From Planctomycetota bacterium (lineage in GTDB: Bacteria > Planctomycetota > Phycisphaerae > WQYP01), in contig JAMDCX010000045.1 in assembly GCA_023489375.1 (NCBI GenBank), forward strand, positions 1 through 17,131: a stretch of DNA of 17,131 bases, in the 5' to 3' direction. Shown here one piece after another: positions 15,521 to 17,131 of this stretch. A program made the translations under genes and the position numbers. A model generated the notes under the pieces. That model ran no database searches. It was not told the DNA's origin and saw only the letters and a program-made list of their open reading frames with translations. Numbering within the stretch: position 1 is the first letter of the stretch; each line of letters opens with the position of its first letter.

Positions 15521-16984
15521 TTACACCGAAACGCCGGCCGAGCTTGACGCTTCACGCGTAAGTATCGGTTGTGCCGGTTCCCATCCGGATTCCAACCCTG
15601 CTTCCTCCAATGATTTGCCGGCTGGTTCCTGCACAAAAATCGCTGTTACAATCACGCCCAGTATCGCCAAACCGGAGGAAAGAAGCAGCGATCCGCGGAA
15701 CCCCAGCGTCGCGCCGATGACCGGGAAAAGGAACACTCCAAGAAATGCGCCAAACTTGCCCAGGCCGGCCGATATGCCGTGGCCTGTGGTACGCAGATTC
15801 ACCGGGTAAAGTTCCGCTGCAACAATGAACGTCGTGACATTGGGGCCAAATTCGGTGAAGAAATAGCTGATTCCAAAGACGATAATAAAAGGTACCACCA
15901 TGGTGCTCAACTGCGGGATCAACCCGATAAGTCCAAATGACACCGCCATCATGGCAAAACCCAGTATCTGTATGAATTTACGCCCCAGTTTATCACAGGT
16001 CATAAAGGCTGTGACATAGCCGGCCACGGCAAACAGACCGAAGATCAACACATTCCAGGCGGTACTGGTGAGGATCGAAGCATGCGGAGCCACCTGATTA
16101 ATGATCTGCGGCATGCACACAGTGTTGCCGTAGTACACATAATCCAGCAGAAACCAGGTTCCCGCCGTGCCGATCAGCGCGGGAATATATTTGGACAGGG
16201 GTTCTTTAATGATCGTGTCACGGCCTGCAGCACGAGCGATGCCGGAGGAATAAGCCGCAAGATTTGCAGAAGCCTCGGCCCCCTGCCCTCTGGCCCGGGC
16301 CATCCAGCGAGGCGATTCGGGCATGGTACGGCGTAAGAAAATAACGGCTGCCGCCGGGATTGCACCAATCCCCAAAAGAATACGCCAAGTCAATTCATGA
16401 CTAACGCCCGCCGCCAGCATGGTCAACGCGATTACCGGGCCGGCGAGAAATCCCAGTGCCTGGCCGGAAAATACCATGCCCACCATTTTGCCGCGGTCTT
16501 CACGGTTGGCGTATTCGCTCATGATCACCGCGGAAAGCGGATAATCCCCGCCGATTCCAAAACCCATGACGGTACGCCAAAGTAACATGGCAATCGGCCC
16601 ACCGGCAAAGGCGCTGCCAATGGCACCGATCGCCATCAGTGCCGCTTCAATGCCGTAAATCCGCTTGCGACCAAACTTATCGGAAATGGTCCCGAAAAAT
16701 AAAGCTCCGAGAAATGTCGCAAACAGCGAGATTGATCCAATCAGGCCGATCAAAAACGCAAATTCAACCTTCTGGTGCGCCGTCGGATTGCTTCCATACA
16801 TTTTGGTCATCCACGGTCCGGCGAACAGGGCTATGGCCGTTCCAATGACCGCGAGGTCATAAGCCGAGGTAAAAAAACCCATACCCGCGGTAATAATGGT
16901 CCGCAGATGGAACCCGCTGAATTTTACTTCATTGAGCGCCTCCGCAACTTCCCGCGCATGCACTTCATTGTTGACCGCTGCCAT
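15521..16984 (-). CDS. MFS transporter, resembling phosphate:H+ symporters
   Basis: A major facilitator superfamily carrier of 487 residues with about twelve membrane segments, located in the inner membrane. The loop between segments 2 and 3 has the classic GTISDKFGRKR motif (98-108), and a degenerate second copy CDKLGRKFI lies in the C-terminal half. GFGIGGDYPLSAVIMSEYA (141-159) and the preceding SAYDLAVIG (40-48) are hallmarks of the PHS group (Pho84-like phosphate:H+ symporters); PESPRW (222-227) is shared with sugar porters. Phosphate is therefore a fair guess, but aromatic-acid or sugar transport cannot be excluded. The frame extends upstream to 17047, but ATG 16984 has AAGGAGT with the AGGAG core 8 nt before it, so the shorter start is chosen. 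The gene has no close co-directional neighbour. An inverted repeat at 17011-17038 lies in its leader or promoter region. Confidence 0.9.
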   Translation of the reverse strand: MAAVNNEVHAREVAEALNEVKFSGFHLRTIITAGMGFFTSAYDLAVIGTAIALFAGPWMTKMYGSNPTAHQKVEFAFLIGLIGSISLFATFLGALFFGTISDKFGRKRIYGIEAALMAIGAIGSAFAGGPIAMLLWRTVMGFGIGGDYPLSAVIMSEYANREDRGKMVGMVFSGQALGFLAGPVIALTMLAAGVSHELTWRILLGIGAIPAAAVIFLRRTMPESPRWMARARGQGAEASANLAAYSSGIARAAGRDTIIKEPLSKYIPALIGTAGTWFLLDYVYYGNTVCMPQIINQVAPHASILTSTAWNVLIFGLFAVAGYVTAFMTCDKLGRKFIQILGFAMMAVSFGLIGLIPQLSTMVVPFIIVFGISYFFTEFGPNVTTFIVAAELYPVNLRTTGHGISAGLGKFGAFLGVFLFPVIGATLGFRGSLLLSSGLAILGVIVTAIFVQEPAGKSLEEAGLESGWEPAQPILTREASSSAGVSV

Positions 16985-16991
16985 GATACTT

Positions 16992-16998
16992 ACTCCTT
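16992..16998 (-). promoter_or_regulatory. Ribosome binding site deciding the transporter start
   Basis: AAGGAGT on the minus strand, with its AGGAG core 8 nt from ATG 16984. The alternative start at 17047 lies upstream of the inverted repeat. Confidence 0.65.
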
Positions 16999-17010
16999 GA
17001 AAACCGTGCC

Positions 17011-17038
17011 CGACCACAAAACTACACCGTTTTGTCGG
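17011..17038 (-). promoter_or_regulatory. Inverted repeat upstream of the transporter gene
   Basis: ACAAAAC (17016-17022) and GTTTTGT (17029-17035) are perfect inverted copies 6 nt apart, and the dyad extends outward as CGAC/CGG with a small bulge. It sits 27-54 nt before the start codon. It could be a repressor-binding site or an mRNA hairpin; no T run follows, so it is not a terminator. Confidence 0.4.
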
Positions 17039-17047
17039 CTGGACCAT

Positions 17048-17131
17048 TCGTAACTGATGCTATTTATATGCGACGGATGTATAGGATGCGTTAGCGTAGT
17101 ATTAATTTTTCATTAACCCTGCATGGTGGCC
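17048..17131. other. Right-edge region upstream of the transporter gene
   Basis: AT-rich, with a TATAAA on the minus strand near 17063 that could be a -10 box, but I see no well-placed -35. No gene is supported before the window ends. Confidence 0.3.

Overview
The window carries the RNA polymerase core genes of a bacterium that is probably a planctomycete or a close PVC-group relative. I infer this from the general character of RpoB and RpoC, the moderate GC content, the gene-poor spacers and the break-up of the usual ribosomal-protein/rpoBC operon. No 16S gene is present, so the assignment is tentative.

Layout: (1) 1-602, minus strand: the N-terminal 200 codons of an IS701-family transposase that runs off the left edge. 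(2) 603-2327: a long, partly AT-rich spacer with no convincing gene, ending in a clean sigma-70-type promoter and a leader of about 130 nt in front of rpoB. (3) 2328-11153: rpoB and rpoC, separated by about 0.7 kb that holds two small overlapping genes. The first encodes a HEPN-like all-helical protein and the second an 86-residue protein of unknown function. A strong intrinsic terminator follows rpoC. (4) 11268-13111: scpA (condensin kleisin) overlapping a gene for an eight-segment membrane protein of unknown function; scpB is not here. (5) 13112-13999: a spacer full of short degenerate repeats. (6) 14000-15004, minus: an aldo/keto reductase with its own promoter. (7) 15005-15520: another repeat-bearing spacer. 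(8) 15521-16984, minus: an MFS transporter resembling the phosphate:H+ symporter group, with a hairpin-forming inverted repeat upstream.

The most interesting feature is the two-gene cassette between rpoB and rpoC. It looks like a toxin-antitoxin-type HEPN pair, but the partner is not the usual nucleotidyltransferase, and I see no separate promoter, so it is probably transcribed with RNA polymerase. A second feature is a 12-bp motif (consensus RTRAACGGNTAC) that occurs six times in the spacers on both strands. I did not see it in the coding regions.
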